From the NCBI RefSeq assembly GCF_000003605.2, contig NW_003133349.1:306214-355724 (forward strand): DNA of 49,511 bases. The letters run 5' to 3'. Positions 10,444 to 22,080 of this stretch are shown piece by piece (the stretch's first letter is position 1; each line of letters opens with the position of its first letter). Below the pieces are notes generated by a model. It saw only the letters and a program-made list of their open reading frames with translations. It was not told the origin of the DNA and made no database searches. The position numbers and the translations under genes were made by a program. The stretch is from Saccoglossus kowalevskii (lineage: Eukaryota; Hemichordata; Enteropneusta; Harrimaniidae).

Positions 10444-13070
10444 CTGATAAAACAACAAATTAAAACAAGAAATTCACTAGTGTTGTTTTGTTCTATAATA
10501 CATGTAATGTCAAAGTTTGACAAATTATAAATTTTATAAAAGATTTTGTATCATATTACGGTAGCTACCGCTCCTCAACACAGGACGGACGGTGCGGTAT
10601 TGATGAGTGATCGGACGACGGTTAACTCATTGACCTGTAAATTAAGTAAGAAAATAATATTGAAGATGAACATCACTTCCTCATAATATGTCCAGTATAT
10701 AGTAAAGAGAGGGTCGTTTTATACAATGAAGCTGAAAAGATCATTATTCCCGACTTTACAAATCTGACCCCTGAAAAAAAAATCATAAAATTAATGTCAA
10801 ATAATAATTTAAATTTAACAATTCCTCTGTCACAATATCTGAAATACAGCTCTGTTATTAGACAGCAGCACCTTTTTATATATCTATTATGTGTTCATGG
10901 AGTTTATAGTTTTCTTGGGTGTTTCATTTTATTTTATATTTCCGTTCCTAATTTCTAGTCTGTTTTTGGTTGTGCTTTAAACTCTTAGCCATTGTAATTT
11001 GGTCAATTTTTATTTGTAATTTTCTTTTGTAACCTTTAACCTCCTCCAGTTGTTATGAATTAATAAATACTAGCTTTCAACATTGACCATGTGAGTATAT
11101 TTTATAGCGTTGCTCTCAAGCAGAGAATTCACTATATGCATTGCACTATATGTCAGTTGAGATCATCATCACACCACCTCCGGGTTGAATCGGAACGGAA
11201 ATATGTCCCGAAGAATATGAGAATACTGTATATAAACTTTGTAATGTGGGTGTGGTCGTGTCGAGGACGAATTTCATTCTTATATCGTATATACATAATA
11301 TCAAGATCCTAGAAAGAATTATTTATCTGTGCCTTTTCGTAAATACCAACAATACCATAACTTTATCCGTCTTATGCAAACTTATAATTCTACAGTATTA
11401 TCGCAACTCGTCACATTTATTTTGTATGTTTGTACAGAAAATGCTTATTCGAACATGTAGTCTGTTGAGTTATTCAACATTTATTGAGAACACACAACAT
11501 CCTTCGGAAAGGATGAAAAGGGTTACATTTTTTACATTGTCAAATTAACAAAACTCTCGCATAAATTGACTAATTTACTAAGCTAACAACTATACTACAC
11601 CAAGATATTTACAAACTTTTAATTGTTGTACCATAATTCCTCAAGGGGCCAAAACACTCGCTTACCACGTGCATCTACGAAGTAAGTTGTGATATATACC
11701 AACGTGCATATGCCGCAATATACCACAACACAATACAGTAATTATTTGGCGAAAATGGTCTGCGTGAATTCCAAACTTTGTGTTATTTTCATCGTAATAG
11801 AGGTCATAGAGGTCATAGAGGTCATTCACGACGGTGTAATCGAGGATTAAAATTTGCATAAAAATGAGAGTAACGTAAATACCAAAAAAAATGTTGATAA
11901 CGAGCCATGGTAAGGGACTGTGTAATATGAGTTGAGTGGGGATAACAAAAACGATAAACATTTTTTATATATTGTTTTACCAAACTAGTGGGCACTCGAT
12001 CTAATGAATAGGGGCGAAACAAGTATATGTTTTTGTTTGTTTCAAAGGTGTGCATGTGTTTTGTAAGAAAGGGAGTTTGATGACCAAATATTTTTTTAGC
12101 GGAGATCTGTGAGCAATAGTTTAAAATAAAAGTAACAGTTACAGTTACTAGTAACAGTTGTCCTAATAATTGGTAGTCAGGTACAAGTTATATTTAGACG
12201 TGGATGTGGTTTCTAAAATATTGGAGTTCAACATCTCACAAAAAGAGTTAAATATAAACTCAACAACTTGAACAATAACATAACGTAATCTTGCAAATAT
12301 TTTAAAAATTATCTAACTGCGAAATGAAACATTTAAATTGAAACTGGACGTCATTATAAACATGTTTGTATAAATGCAAAACAAATTGTGTTATGTCCTA
12401 CATATGTGATACAACCAGCTGAACTTTATCGGGTTACCATGGAGACGGTAATACTTTTTTTCGTGCTCAAAAGAATTAATTTAGTAAAATCCCCAGCTCG
12501 TTATCAAGCCACCTGGAATAACAACTCTTTAGTTTGTTTACTTCTTGGCTGCTGACATTTGTCAATTTCAAATTTCTCGAAAGAAATTAAAATGGTTATA
12601 TAGTAAGACAAACACAGTTGCGAAATAATAACGACATGTCTGAATAACATCTAAATAAACAAACTAAAAAAAAAATAGAAAAATATAACCCTCAAAAATC
12701 AGTTAAGCTGGAGATACGTGTTGCTGTCTGCAACAACTTTTTTTAATAATTTTGAGAGTGCTATTTGTGTTTGCTTTGTTTATTAAAATGTGTAGTATTA
12801 TTTTACTTTTCCTCTGAGTACTGTATGGCGAACATGTCATTTTGAAGTACCAGTACTAACCTTCTTGATCACACCTTGATCACACTAACACCTTTCGTAT
12901 GTAAATGTGAGAAGATCGCATTACACTAAAGGCACGCATGCCAGGCCACTATTCGGAGATGTTCGCAATGTGAATGTGGACGACGCCCTTGCCAGTTTTG
13001 TCTTCTTCTAATTCCAGCGACCATGTTTGTTGTACAAGTATAACCGACTTTATGAGTTTACACTTTCTAC
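10444..13070. other. Intergenic, no gene called
   Basis: AT-rich sequence. The only suggestive items are a three-fold 9-bp repeat (GAGGTCATA type) near 11798-11825 and a minus-strand reading frame starting at 11961 that is hydrophobic at its start and runs into a GTAAGC donor at 11665. Neither supports a gene call. Confidence 0.5.
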
Positions 13071-13277
13071 ATGTTTGCCTCTTGGAAGCTGATCTGGGTG
13101 CTATTAAAACTGTCCGTGGTAGTTATTGTGTTTGGGATTGTGTTACGGTTTGTTGGTGTCCCATTACATTATGGCTGCGATTGGTTATCTGCAAAAGAAC
13201 ATAGTAAACAAGAACGCCGTGCGATTTTCGCGGCAAATCTGCAAGGACGCTGTATGCAATGTACTAGTAAACACTGA
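13071..13277 (+). CDS. Possible small membrane protein or uORF, 68 aa
   Basis: ATG 13071 to TGA 13275. The first 30 residues hold a hydrophobic helix (LLKLSVVVIVFGIVLRFVGV), followed by a charged stretch (SAKEHSKQERRAIF) and a C-terminal GRCMQC. The layout resembles single-pass micro-membrane proteins such as SMIM types, but I see no specific homology. The ATG has a T at -3, a weak context. It ends 325 nt before the Par-3 start codon on the same strand with no poly(A) signal between, so if transcribed it may be an upstream ORF in the Par-3 leader. It could also be chance. Confidence 0.25.
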   Translation: MFASWKLIWVLLKLSVVVIVFGIVLRFVGVPLHYGCDWLSAKEHSKQERRAIFAANLQGRCMQCTSKH

Positions 13278-13379
13278 TTGTTAGGGGTTTGTGATACGGC
13301 AATACGTCTGCTTGTATAACGTGTATTGTCAGTATTGTCGTTTTGAATAGCGAATCTCGGGAAATACCTGAAGATTATA

Positions 13380-13602
13380 CCTTATCGTGTGAGGGCGGGC
13401 TAGCGTCGGCATAGGGGCAGCCATCTTTATGTTTGTGTACCAAGTGAGTGGGAAGTCATGACTTAACATATCACTCTTTTTTACGAACTTCCTGTGAGTG
13501 AATCAGTAGACCGCAACCACAGTCGCGCACCTTTATGCACCAGGAATACCTATTCGCCGTGGAATTTATGGATTTTGTGTACGATTTGGATAAAAAATCA
13601 CA
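13380..13602 (+). promoter_or_regulatory. Probable Par-3 promoter / 5' leader
   Basis: This stretch is richer in G+C and CpG than most of the window. It contains a GC-box-like GGGCGGG at 13393-13399 and a YY1-like GCCATCTT near 13420. There is no TATA box at a suitable distance, as is usual for a housekeeping-type promoter. An in-frame TAA at 13591-13593 fixes the downstream ATG as the first possible start in this exon. Confidence 0.4.
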
Positions 13603-13722
13603 ATGAAAGTCGTCGTGTGTTTTGGCGCAGTCAAAGTTGTAGTTCCATGCGGGAACGGGGAACTCTACGTGAGAGATTTGATCGAAAAAGCAATCCTACG
13701 TTACAAAAAAGCAACTGGCAAG
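13603..13722 (+). CDS. PARD3: Par-3 (PARD3) polarity scaffold, first coding exon (residues 1-40)
   Basis: Par-3 organises the Par-3/Par-6/aPKC complex at cell junctions and the anterior or apical cortex. This exon encodes the first half of its N-terminal PB1-like self-association domain. It begins MKVVVCFGAVKVVVPCGNG against vertebrate MKVTVCFGRTRVVVPCGDG, and ends in YKKATGK. Val13, important for Par-3 oligomerisation, is kept; vertebrate Arg9 is Ala here. The ATG has A at -3 and an in-frame stop 12 nt upstream. The exon ends in phase 0 at AAG|GTGGGT, after residue 40; I believe vertebrate PARD3 has an intron at the same place. The next exon is 28.5 kb away. The rest of the protein (PDZ1-3, aPKC-binding region) lies beyond the window. 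Confidence 0.95.
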
Positions 13723-15631
13723 GTGGGTAGTTTTAACAAAGAGTTTCTCCATAGGAATATACTATGATACTGTGTTGAAGGCGGTGATCGCTTACACTCT
13801 ATAGTGATCATATTACTGTGACTTGTTTACTACTGACCCCCACTGTCTAAGTTGTTGATTTCAATATGGCGACCGTGCCAGAGAAACCAAAATAGTTAGA
13901 CGCCAGTTTTGTCAGCTGTGTTTAACCCCACGACTACCCGGTATTACTGGTCATTGTAGTAGTTGATACAAGACTACAGCATGCCCGATTGAAGAAAACA
14001 ACGATCGTCTGTACAGAAACGTGAAACCGTTGTTACACTAAAAATGCAACGCATTATAATTAACGTCTGTCAACACAGCTCTACTATGTGATATGCGTAA
14101 TTAAATTGCCTGGATGCACTATCCCCTTCAAATTAGATATATTGTTCATCACAGAAACTCACGGATAGTTGTAAAACGGTTATGTTGTGTGTGGCCTAAC
14201 TCCTCGACCCGATGCACTTATTCACTGCCAGGGCGTTTACTATCCTTTGTTACTTGTAGAATGACTGATAAAAATGCAGTACATTGATGGTACATAGGTA
14301 AAGGTCGTACGTTTCCCCTCTTATAATGTGTGGCAAAAGAACAATACTTATCAGTCACAAAAGAAACTACAATCAAGTTAAGTGAGCTTTTACGCACAAC
14401 ACCAGAAGTACAAAATGCAGTATTGATTTTAAGTAAACATAAATCATTGGAATGTCAATTGTTATAACTGTAAACTCCAAACATAGATTCCAACTTTACA
14501 TGTGTATACAGTTTACAGTTATAATTAATTTATTGGCATATCACTGACTACAACTGGCATTAGTATGTAGTGGATTGCAAAACTGATTTATATTCCATGT
14601 TTCTGTATTCATATTATAAATTTAGTTCTGGGCTCTAATCACTAGTGTATTGGGGCATGCATATATTTTTAAAGCAATCTTTTTTTTGATTTGTAGCGAT
14701 TAATTTAAGTGATTTGTTTTCTTAGTATTTGGGTTTAGGTACAACCATATTGAGATGAATCAATTAAATGTTAATCATAGTTGGAATGGAATGTCATCCA
14801 TATTTAATTGTTCGATTTGTTTTCTTTTTATGTATGTATATATGTTCTTTTTTCTCCTACATACATTTCTCAGTTGTTTTCTCAAAAGCTCTAGCCTAAT
14901 TTGCATTTGTTGATCTATAATCTGGTGGATAAAGTTAAAAATGCTACAAATTAAAAAAGAAACTTGAGGGTAACAGCACCCACCCCAAAATACAAACTAT
15001 GGTTATTTATAGTTTAAAATGCACATGTCGCTGTTTGCTAATTTGTCTAGGAACTTAAAATATTTAATTTCTATTTTCAAATACATTATGTTACTTCTCC
15101 AAAATATTTCTAGTGACACAAATATTTCAACGTATTGAGCTCCTAGTGTGCATACATAGAATACCATCTTGTCTGATGTCAGTGGTTGTTCGGTATTTCA
15201 CCAATTGTTCTATAATCTTTAGTGATGTGTATTTATTTCTGATAAGAGACAAATGCCTTGTACAAAGCCAAAAAAAATTATTAACTGGAGGGGGTATATC
15301 ACATGTACATTTGTAAATCACAAGAATTCTTCAAAAGAAAATTCCTCAAAAAAAAAAATTCTTAACATTTACAAAAATTCCTTCACGATGTGTTATCCCA
15401 TTGCTTACTGACTGTGCTGGTTCTGTGATTGTAAGAAATCATATACAAACGCTTAGTATAGAGTAAGAACTACTAGCTCAGACTAACAGTTCAGTATGAA
15501 AGAATAGACTTGATATTCATGAATATTCATTTTGGTATGTAATTGCCATTATGTCAAGAATTGTGAGTGCGTCCAGAAACTTTGTTCTTAAGAAAAGAAA
15601 AAATTGCGGATGAAAATCTACTACTTCTTAT

Positions 15632-16199
15632 TACTGTAAAGCATGTTGAAAAAGCGGCATACTATTTTAGCGAATTGTGGTAAAATGACGTACTAGCGAA
15701 TTGTGGTAAAATGACGTACTAGCGAATTGTGGTAAAATGACGTACTAGCAAATTGTGGTAAAATGACGTACTAGCGAATTGTGGTAAAATGACGTACTAG
15801 CGAATTGTGGTAAAATGACGTACTAGGGAATTGTGGTAAAATGACGTACTAGCGAATTGTGGTAAAATGACGTACTAGGGAATTGTGGTAAAATGACGTA
15901 CTAGCGAATTGTGGTAAAATGACGTACTAGCGAATTGTGGTAAAATGACGTACTAGCGAATTGTGGTAAAATGACGTACTAGCGAATTGTGGTAAAATGA
16001 TGTACTAGCGAATTGTGGTAAAATGACGTACTAGCAAATTGTGGTAAAATGACGTACTAGCGAATTGTGGTAAAATGACGTACTAGCGAATTGTGGTAAA
16101 ATGACGTACTAGCGAATTGTTGATTTAGCAAATCTTTGTTGATTTCCTGTTTTCACAATACTTGTCTGCCATCTCGCGAAAAAGACATGTTTTACAGTA
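15632..16199. mobile_element. Inverted-repeat DNA element carrying the 26-bp array
   Basis: The ends are imperfect inverted repeats: TACTGTAAAGCATGT at 15632 and, read inward from 16199, TACTGTAAAACATGT (14 of 15). The outer TACTGTAAA is shared with the elements at 20816, 30256 and 41427, so this is probably the same family of short non-autonomous DNA transposons. Nearly the whole interior is a tandem array. No clean target-site duplication is visible. Confidence 0.6.
15669..16118. repeat. 26-bp minisatellite, 17 copies
   Basis: Unit AGCGAATTGTGGTAAAATGA plus CGTACT. Seventeen full units fill 15669-16110 without length change and a partial unit follows; only about five single-base variants are seen, so it is young or homogenised. 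Each unit has two CpGs and a CRE-like TGACGTA half site. It lies about 2 kb inside Par-3 intron 1. Confidence 0.97.
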
Positions 16200-17360
16200 T
16201 TCTGCAACTTGCACTTTCTGAATTTGCATTACTGGTACATGTAATACTCATAGAGCTGAAATGTATACCTCCCTGGTGACTGTTAAAAAAGCTGGAAATT
16301 TGTGTATTCTTAGTATATTTAAGAAGTCCTTTAGTCTGTGCTACTGTAACATGTAGCTCTTACTATGCATGGACAAAACTATGCCTAGCTGATATGCATA
16401 CATGTTGACAATTTACCCGGTATATTCCACATCAGAGTGTATTCTGATCACAACTATCATTGAGTGAAATCTATTTATTAATTTAATATTTTACTAACAT
16501 ATTGTTTTTTTATAGTACATACATGTATATACCATAGTTTTTTAGCAGACAGTTGTTTTTAGATTTGTGTAATATGACACATGAATCACTAAAATGCTAA
16601 ACACTAGGCAATGTATCATATCTCTGACTTTCGAACATGTAACCAATCTCAAATGTCATACACGTACATTACTGTAAACAGCTGTGAGTTCACATGAGAT
16701 GAATTTTTGAAAATTTTTTGATTAATCACAATATACATACATGCACTGTGGCAGTGGATTGCATTGGTATTTTTATCACGAGGAGTCGCAGTGACTTCCG
16801 TTAATTATGTCAGTCTTATGTAATAGTGAACATTCCTAGCTGTGCTTTTCCCCATTACCTTCCATATGTTAATTTATTCATTGGAAAATTTGTTTGTTCG
16901 CTTAGGTCTCATTGTTTAACCTGAAGTGTTCATGAGTAGGTGCTACACTGGACACTTTATCATCTCATTACACTGCCTGAGAATAGTCAATATTATTAAT
17001 ATTGTATTTCAACAGTTTACTATGTACATGTGTTGTTACAGGTGTTTCCCCTCTAACAAATGGACATTTCATATCGTTTTTTTAGATTTAAATTTTTCAG
17101 TATTTAAAAAAACCAAAAACATGTTCATTGACATTGATTTGATTAACTCTACAACTAATGAAATAACTCAGACATTGCATAAATTAATCTCAAATTGACT
17201 CCACATGGATTTGATTAGAAGCACATGTTCAATAGAAATGTATGTAAATAAACAATTCTTGCTTTGACTATGGGCACCTCTGTCAATTACATAAACGCAT
17301 AGACTACTAATATGGCAAATATGGTACATTGTATTTTCAACACGCCTAATTCTGATATAA
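16200..17360. other. Intron 1 sequence without an assigned feature
   Basis: AT-rich. The longest reading frame (16926-17198, + strand, 90 codons) shows no motif, no signal peptide and biased AT-rich codons; I do not regard it as a gene. Confidence 0.5.
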
Positions 17361-17501
17361 TGTATTTGCTCTCTCTCTTTAATAAATGCATATAAATCAC
17401 ATCCAATAAAATCAAATTTGTTGTATAGTGAATCATTAAAATATTATTTTGACCATTTACACAAGAGCATAGAGTGCAGTACTATTAATAGAGCAAATAC
17501 A
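17361..17501. mobile_element. Short inverted-repeat element, CTCTATTAG family
   Basis: TGTATTTGCTCT at 17361-17372 is the exact reverse complement of AGAGCAAATACA at 17490-17501. Inside the ends the text is of the form CTATTAGTAGTGCA, shared with copies at 21858, 39435, 47462 and 49369. At about 141 bp and with no coding capacity it fits a MITE. A related half copy lies at about 17298-17330. Confidence 0.6.
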
Positions 17502-19479
17502 GATGCAACCAGGAATCCCTTCTTAAAAATGTTAGCATTCCTCGGATAACCCATTTTGTGCTGAGCTTTGAGTTCTTGTATTATATGTATAATTAATGAA
17601 TAGCCAGCTCAGGATTTCTTGAGTTTAAAATTTCAGACCTTAGCAGTAATCATTGCTATGTTGGCATTGTTTTTAGTTTGATACACATTAAAATTTATGC
17701 ATAGCAACAAAGATATATCTCTGCCTAGCAACACGTTTTGGTGTCATGATTGGATCTCTCTGTACAGCAATACATCAATGTATTATACCTATATTGTAGG
17801 TTTACCATGCAATAACATGCATATCTCCGCAGTGTGACACAATACAGGACAGATCAGAAATGCAAATGCATATCATTGACAGTTTGACTTTCAACACTTT
17901 TTTGCAATGTGGAAATATACATGATTTGTGATCATCACCTTAGTAGCCTAAATCTTAGCTTGTGGCTTGGATTGATATAGACTAGATTGATATACATGTA
18001 GACTAGATGTTCCCTATTACAGTGAGACTAATGAGAATCAGTCTGGACTCTGGAGGTAGGGTGGGTAGGCTTTTCATACAAGTCAGTCTGCACATGCAAG
18101 TTCAAATGGCAATGTACTGAAGTCACAATGTACTGAAGAGACAGATGACACAGAATTCTTAAGTGCCCTCTAGATGAACTGGATTCCATGCTAAGATTAC
18201 TCCAGCAGTAATATCTTGTGTCTGCCAATGTCAACTCAGAAATATATCGTGGGAATTATACCAGTTTATAATTATTTGTAGTATTTTCATACAGCCACAA
18301 ACTCATCTATTCATGTTAACAACCAGTCAACTGATCAATATCCATGAAATCAGAAATTAATACAAATATAAAATACAATGACTGAATATATATTATTGTT
18401 TTAAATTTTGTATCATAATTGCTTTGATGTTTTTATAACATGGCAATGTACATCTTCTGGATTCTCTGTGCATGGCATAAAGAATTGTTTCTCCACCATG
18501 CTGTAGAATGTGCAAGACAGTAAATGAAGAATGTATTTTTTGGGTTAGTGTCATATTTCTAATATATATATAATATTGTGGCCTCTAGAAGACTTTTAAT
18601 GATTTGTTTTATTTGTGTGGCGGTACTACTAATATTCTGTTAAGTTCATAATTAATATGCATATTTCCTATTAGTTATAGATATCAGTTGATGGGAAATG
18701 GATACTTGTTTTTAATAACCAACAAATTTTAATAGATATGTCTAAATATAGCATGGTTATTAAAATATGACATCCAATTGTTGACTGTAAATTTTCTCAA
18801 CCCATCATGCTAGTGTATGATTTTAAGGAACTGATTTTTATTTTGTAATATTTAAAACAGAAACAAATTATGCAAACAGTGTATTAGGAACTGTTCATGT
18901 TTTATCAGTGTGTGATGTCCCGGTTGTAGGAAATGTTCATGAACTGGTCAGTGTTTGACATCTCGGTAGTCAGTGTTCATGTACATGCCATGCTGGTTTC
19001 CAAAAAAACAATATTTAAGATTTGTTTTAAGACGAGTGAATGCAGTTATGTGGAGTGCAGTCATCAGTGTATAATGCATCGATATTAACTTCCTTCCCCC
19101 ATTTCCTTCAATCTGGAATAATAAAATTGAAAGCTTACTTGAGATACAAAGCAAATGCATTGTGACAAGACCTTTGTAATTACAGAGTATGGTGAAAATT
19201 GCCAGCCAAGCGTTCTGAATCCAATTTACTCTGATCGGTTGACAATATCGCGCTCACGCACATATCATCTATATAGATTATTCATCTACACGTTCTGGTT
19301 GTTAAAATAGGGATTAAATAGAATAATAGTTTGTACTTGAGCTCTGTTGTACATGTATATATCCTCTAAGTTTGATCCCTGGATCATATTTTTAAAATAA
19401 GATATACATGTATCCTGTTACACACAATGCACACATACTCACACACCTAGATACTTTGTCTTGATATTGACCAGTGTCC

Positions 19480-19697
19480 TTACCTTTACACCACCAGACT
19501 TTTTCGCATAATATTCTTATTCTTCAATATTTCTTGAAATGAACCCCAATTTTGGAGCCAACAGACAAAATTTGGGTAAATTTTCAGTTTTTTCTCAAAA
19601 AAATTGGCTATTTTTGTCTCATTCTTCTGAAGGAAATTGCAGATTATAAATGAGACTATTTGAGATGAAAAGAGGGCACTGGTGGTTAAAAGGTTAA
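19480..19697. mobile_element. Short inverted-repeat element, TTAACCTTT type
   Basis: The left end (19480-19498, TTACCTTTACACCACCAG) faces a right end (19679-19697) whose reverse complement is TTAACCTTTTAACCACCAG. The 218-bp body is non-coding. The ends resemble those of the element at 42699-42943 in their TTAA-CCTTT start, but the bodies differ. Confidence 0.5.
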
Positions 19698-20815
19698 TAC
19701 ACAGTGACAGATGAATGTTACATATTATTTTAATATTTAATGGTTTTAATGGTATTTAATGGTTTTATGGTTTATCATCAGGTACTAGTAACTGAATCCA
19801 AAGTACTTGCAAGTTTCACAGACTTGTTTAACTTGGATTACATCGAGCAGTTCTCTAGGAATTTTAGACAGCATGGTGGCTAATTTGCATACCATTATGA
19901 CCTAATTTACGTAATGAATAGATTATTTTGGATCAGTAGTATTCTTAGCATAATAATAACCTTATATTGTTTTCTTGAAAGTTTAAGCACGGTGAAATTG
20001 GCATTCTCAAAGATGCCTGGGGAGAAGCTGAACACTGCTATGGTAACATCAATAACCATTATTAGCTTGAATGTTTTTAAAACAAATGTTTCTCTCTGCT
20101 ACCTCCACTTCTTCATTGATATAGAACAACAACAAATATCTGGAATATGCACATCAGAGTTCTACATAACAGATGTCAATAGTGAATTGGTATATGTACA
20201 GTGCAGTGTATGTTTCTAAACAGGCCATTTTATCTTTTGTGTTGGTGTCTGCTTTCAATATTGCTAAATATAAACAAAATATGTTCATTTTATTTTATCA
20301 AAATGGTGGTTCAGTCGCTATCACGAATACATGTAGAGACATGTTCAATTTGATTAAAACTTAGCAAAAAAACAAGAAATTTGTGATATGCAAATGGAGG
20401 GAGTACCCCTCAACATGCTGGCCCATTGATTCAGTGATAAAAACTTTCTGTTTTTAGATTCTTGCAATTATTCACTAGAGGTTAGAGATATAGCACTGTA
20501 GTAGAGTGCAATACCTTGTCATTGATATACTATATTCTGTGAGTTGTTCTCTAGTAAATGCAGCATTGCCTGTTAGTTATGGTATGTCTTGCTATCAAAC
20601 TCGTCTCTGGATCAATACTATTACACGTCATGGATTACTATCAGTATGTGTCAATTGCTCACATATTTAAACGTTGCTATGAAATGAGATTCCTAAATTC
20701 CTGCATATTGAATGAAGACCGTATTGACTTTACTAGTAGCGTATGCACTTAAATAAATTAAATAAAGCTGTGTCTGTGATTAACCTAAGTTGTATTTTAA
20801 TGATATCGCATACAG

Positions 20816-20995
20816 TACTGTAAAATGACTAATTTTCACTGGGTTTAAATTTCACTGATTTAGCATTTTGGGCATATTCAATGGGTTTTAAATTCACGGT
20901 TTTATCATTTAGATAATGTGTTCTATGCTCAATTTTACATATTCACTTGGTTTTATTAATTTAGCGCATTTTCCAGTCAGTCCTTTTCCCAGTAA
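20816..20995 (+). mobile_element. Partial TACTGTAAAA-family element
   Basis: Starts TACTGTAAAATGACTAATTT and follows the element at 30256-30465, in opposite orientation, through ACTGGGTTT, the TTTTAAATTCAC core and GCGCATTTTCCAGTCAG. It lacks the matching right terminal repeat, so it is an end-deleted copy. It shows that this is an interspersed family and not a local inverted repeat. Confidence 0.65.
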
Positions 20996-21857
20996 ATAGA
21001 ATTTTGGTTTATATGCTGTTATTTTGGAAATGCGCTTCTAATAGAACAAATATTCATCTGTTGGCATTTACTGTGTTATAAGCATTTGTGTGACTGGTAA
21101 ACAAATAATTAACTTGTTTGATTGTTTGAGTAGCACTTTCCTCAGCAGACTTCTGAAGTCACTATAACCTGCTGTGCTGTGTTCCTTTAACTTTACAATG
21201 TTAAGTACAGTGCATACATGTATGGTACTGGTTTATTGAAAACACGCATAAACCAATTGCAATCTACGCTGCATTGTTAATAATATGACTTGATCCCATT
21301 TCACCTCTGCCATTTACATAGCCTCATATTATTATTAGAGCAAATGTGTCATATATCTACATCAGCCAGTAGCCAAATCAGCTTCTCAGTCGTCAAAATA
21401 ATCCACATTGTTCCCGTTTGCTTTGAACAGTGTTTGTTCCTGTTCACATTTTAGGGAGCTCTGTTGTAATTTTGAGCGGTGGAGAACACTGAGCTTAGCA
21501 GTTAGATTTAAATATTGTGCAGTGATACAGTATGACAAATAAAATATGAGGCTTGCTGTGCAAATAAATTATATACTATATATGTTATTTTGATACAAAT
21601 TGTCATCACTGCATGACATGTTCTGGCTATTCAAATTTTATTATTCTAATTCCCTCATGCTATTGTAATAAATATTTCAGGTTTTTCTAGAAAAAATGTA
21701 AATATTAAAAATTTGGTTTCTCAGAACATGATACATGACTTCCACTGTATTTAGCATTTTTATACATCGCAGTATTTATAGTGGTATAAAAAGTACTGTA
21801 TATCTACGTGTATGTGTAAATGGTCACAGAAATGTGGTGTGTGTATGCATGCATTGT

Positions 21858-22080
21858 ATACTGGATCATTAAAATATGACTTATTTTGACCATAGAAAAA
21901 AACGCTGTCATTTATTAAAGTGCATGTACTACTAATAGAGCAAATACAGTATTATGGCCATTGACACGCCTTTGTCATTTGCGAAACGCATATGCTACTA
22001 ATGGAGCAAATACAGTATTATGACCATAGACACGCCTTTGTCATTTGCGTAAATGCATGCGCAACTAATAGAGCAAATAT
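21858..22080. repeat. Tandem 66-67-bp units derived from CTCTATTAG-family element
   Basis: CTACTAATAGAGCAAATACA recurs at 21929, 21995 and 22062 with intervening text (ACACGCCTTTGTCATTTGCG) repeated. The left part (GGATCATTAAAATATGAC, about 21865) matches the inner part of family members elsewhere. This looks like an element end that has duplicated in tandem. Confidence 0.65.

Noticed and set aside
15669-16118. Regular repeat array resembling a CRISPR
   Set aside because: Units abut with no unique spacers and the DNA is from an animal; it is a minisatellite. The same holds for the 28-, 32-, 33- and 50-bp arrays.
16926-17198. 90-codon forward frame in intron 1
   Set aside because: AT-driven composition, no motif, no splice context; typical chance frame in this sequence.
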